A stretch of 51,611 nt of DNA from NCBI GenBank assembly GCA_029239935.1, contig JARBTY010000006.1, positions 1-51,611 of the forward strand, written 5' to 3'. The notes under the pieces were generated by a model that did no database searches, was not told the origin of the DNA, and saw only the letters and a list, made by a program, of their open reading frames with translations. This document shows positions 51,074 to 51,611 of the stretch, in pieces. This DNA comes from Clostridia bacterium. Lineage in GTDB: Bacteria > Bacillota_A > Clostridia > Lachnospirales > Cellulosilyticaceae. Made by a program: the position numbers and the translations under genes. The number at the start of each line of letters is the position of its first letter. Within the stretch, counting starts at the first letter, position 1.

Positions 51074-51611
51074 AATGTCATGAATGTATAGAACAGCTAT
51101 CAAGCTATATCGATAATAGGTTAACACCAGAAGAAGAAAAAGAAGTTGAGATGCATTTAGAAACTTGTCCGTCTTGTACTGAAGAATTGGCGATTTTAGA
51201 AACTGTTTTACAGCAGCTCAATAAGCTGAAGGATGTAGAAGTTCCTCAGACATTACACAATGATATTATGAAACGTATTGAGATAGAGTCTAAGAGTAAA
51301 AAGAACGTCTTTTATCTTAAATCCTGGATGAAATATGCAGTAAGCAGTGCAGCGGTGTTTCTTATTGTGATGATAGTGCTTCAAAATCCAAACTTTAATA
51401 GGGGAATAGATCAAGAGAATGGAACGGATAATGGGTATACGATGCAATCCAAAATGGCTGATACAGAGATGAGTCTGGCAGCAGATGAGGCATTACCAGA
51501 AGCGCCAAAAGTCGATCAAGAAAGTTCAGTGATAGCACAAAATAAAACTTCTGCACGGGGCACAGCTGATCAACAAGAACAAGTAAGTCTGTTAAGTGAG
51601 GTTATGGAGGA
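51070..51611 (+). CDS. Zinc-finger anti-sigma factor (3' truncated by the window)
   Basis: At least 180 codons are present with no stop before the window ends. The N-terminus MKCHECIEQLSSYIDN and MHLETCPSCTEEL is a ZAS/zf-HC2 domain (H-x3-C-x2-C). A single transmembrane helix (about residues 96-111, VSSAAVFLIVMIVL) follows, then a low-complexity Glu/Gln/Ala-rich extracytoplasmic part. It starts at 51070 in a 4-nt overlap with the sigma gene. Such proteins hold their ECF sigma at the membrane until a signal frees it. The sensory C-terminal region is cut off. Confidence 0.9.
   Translation, partial: MKCHECIEQLSSYIDNRLTPEEEKEVEMHLETCPSCTEELAILETVLQQLNKLKDVEVPQTLHNDIMKRIEIESKSKKNVFYLKSWMKYAVSSAAVFLIVMIVLQNPNFNRGIDQENGTDNGYTMQSKMADTEMSLAADEALPEAPKVDQESSVIAQNKTSARGTADQQEQVSLLSEVME

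Noticed and set aside
1..51611. CRISPR arrays, insertion sequences, prophage or integration sites
   Set aside because: No regularly spaced repeats, transposase or integrase genes, or terminal inverted repeats with target duplications were seen on either strand.

Overview
The window is a 51.6 kb piece of an AT-rich, low-GC Gram-positive chromosome, most likely class Clostridia. The evidence is a PolC-type replicase next to a rimP-nusA-ylxR-ylxQ-infB-rbfA-nrnA-truB operon, strong AGGAGG ribosome binding sites, TTG and GTG starts, a clostridial Rex operator, a firmicute-type LexA box, and a trimeric electron-bifurcating [FeFe] hydrogenase that indicates strict anaerobiosis. The gene set suggests a Lachnospirales-like fermenter, but no marker here fixes the genus. 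Nearly all genes are on the + strand. I see no prophage, IS element, CRISPR array or obvious horizontally acquired island.

Layout. 1-5022: end of ispG, then polC. 5030-11816: the translation/transcription operon from rimP to truB, with its own promoter and a leader hairpin. 11850-15562: ribF, rpsO behind a probable S15-binding leader, and pnp behind a long-range leader hairpin. 15600-17542: a CPBP membrane protein, a flavin reductase-like protein and a convergent DUF4397 gene, separated by a bidirectional terminator. 17677-30258: a hydrogenase region of about 12.5 kb in three transcription units. The first carries an AlbA_2/ATPase protein, a DRTGG protein, an RsbW-like ATPase, a non-canonical [FeFe] hydrogenase, a second DRTGG protein and a PHP protein. 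The second, behind a Rex operator, is hydC-hydD-hydB-hydA. The third has a small 2Fe-2S protein, an [FeFe] hydrogenase with a C-terminal PAS domain, and a SpoIIE/PP2C-type phosphatase. 30291-36500: an exported L,D-transpeptidase, an M18 aminopeptidase, a cyclophilin, an M19 dipeptidase, an acidic DUF1292 protein and an exported cyclophilin. 36590-42407: an atypical type II topoisomerase pair, proB, a DUF896 protein and 5-formyl-THF cyclo-ligase. 42396-50243: LexA-controlled ruvAB, zapA, a U32 protein, a SEDS protein with a class B PBP, and a Nudix hydrolase. 50240-51611: tRNA-Leu(CAA) on the minus strand, then an ECF sigma factor and the start of its zinc-finger anti-sigma factor.

How the genes fit together. 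The core blocks are housekeeping. The distinctive part is the hydrogenase region: a catalytic NAD/ferredoxin bifurcating enzyme under apparent NADH-sensing Rex control, flanked by two hydrogenase-like proteins that look sensory. One is linked to a kinase-type ATPase and DRTGG proteins, the other to a PAS domain and a PP2C phosphatase. My main hypothesis is that the flanking units form a hydrogen/redox-sensing protein-phosphorylation circuit tuning hydrogen metabolism. That is inference from domains and context.
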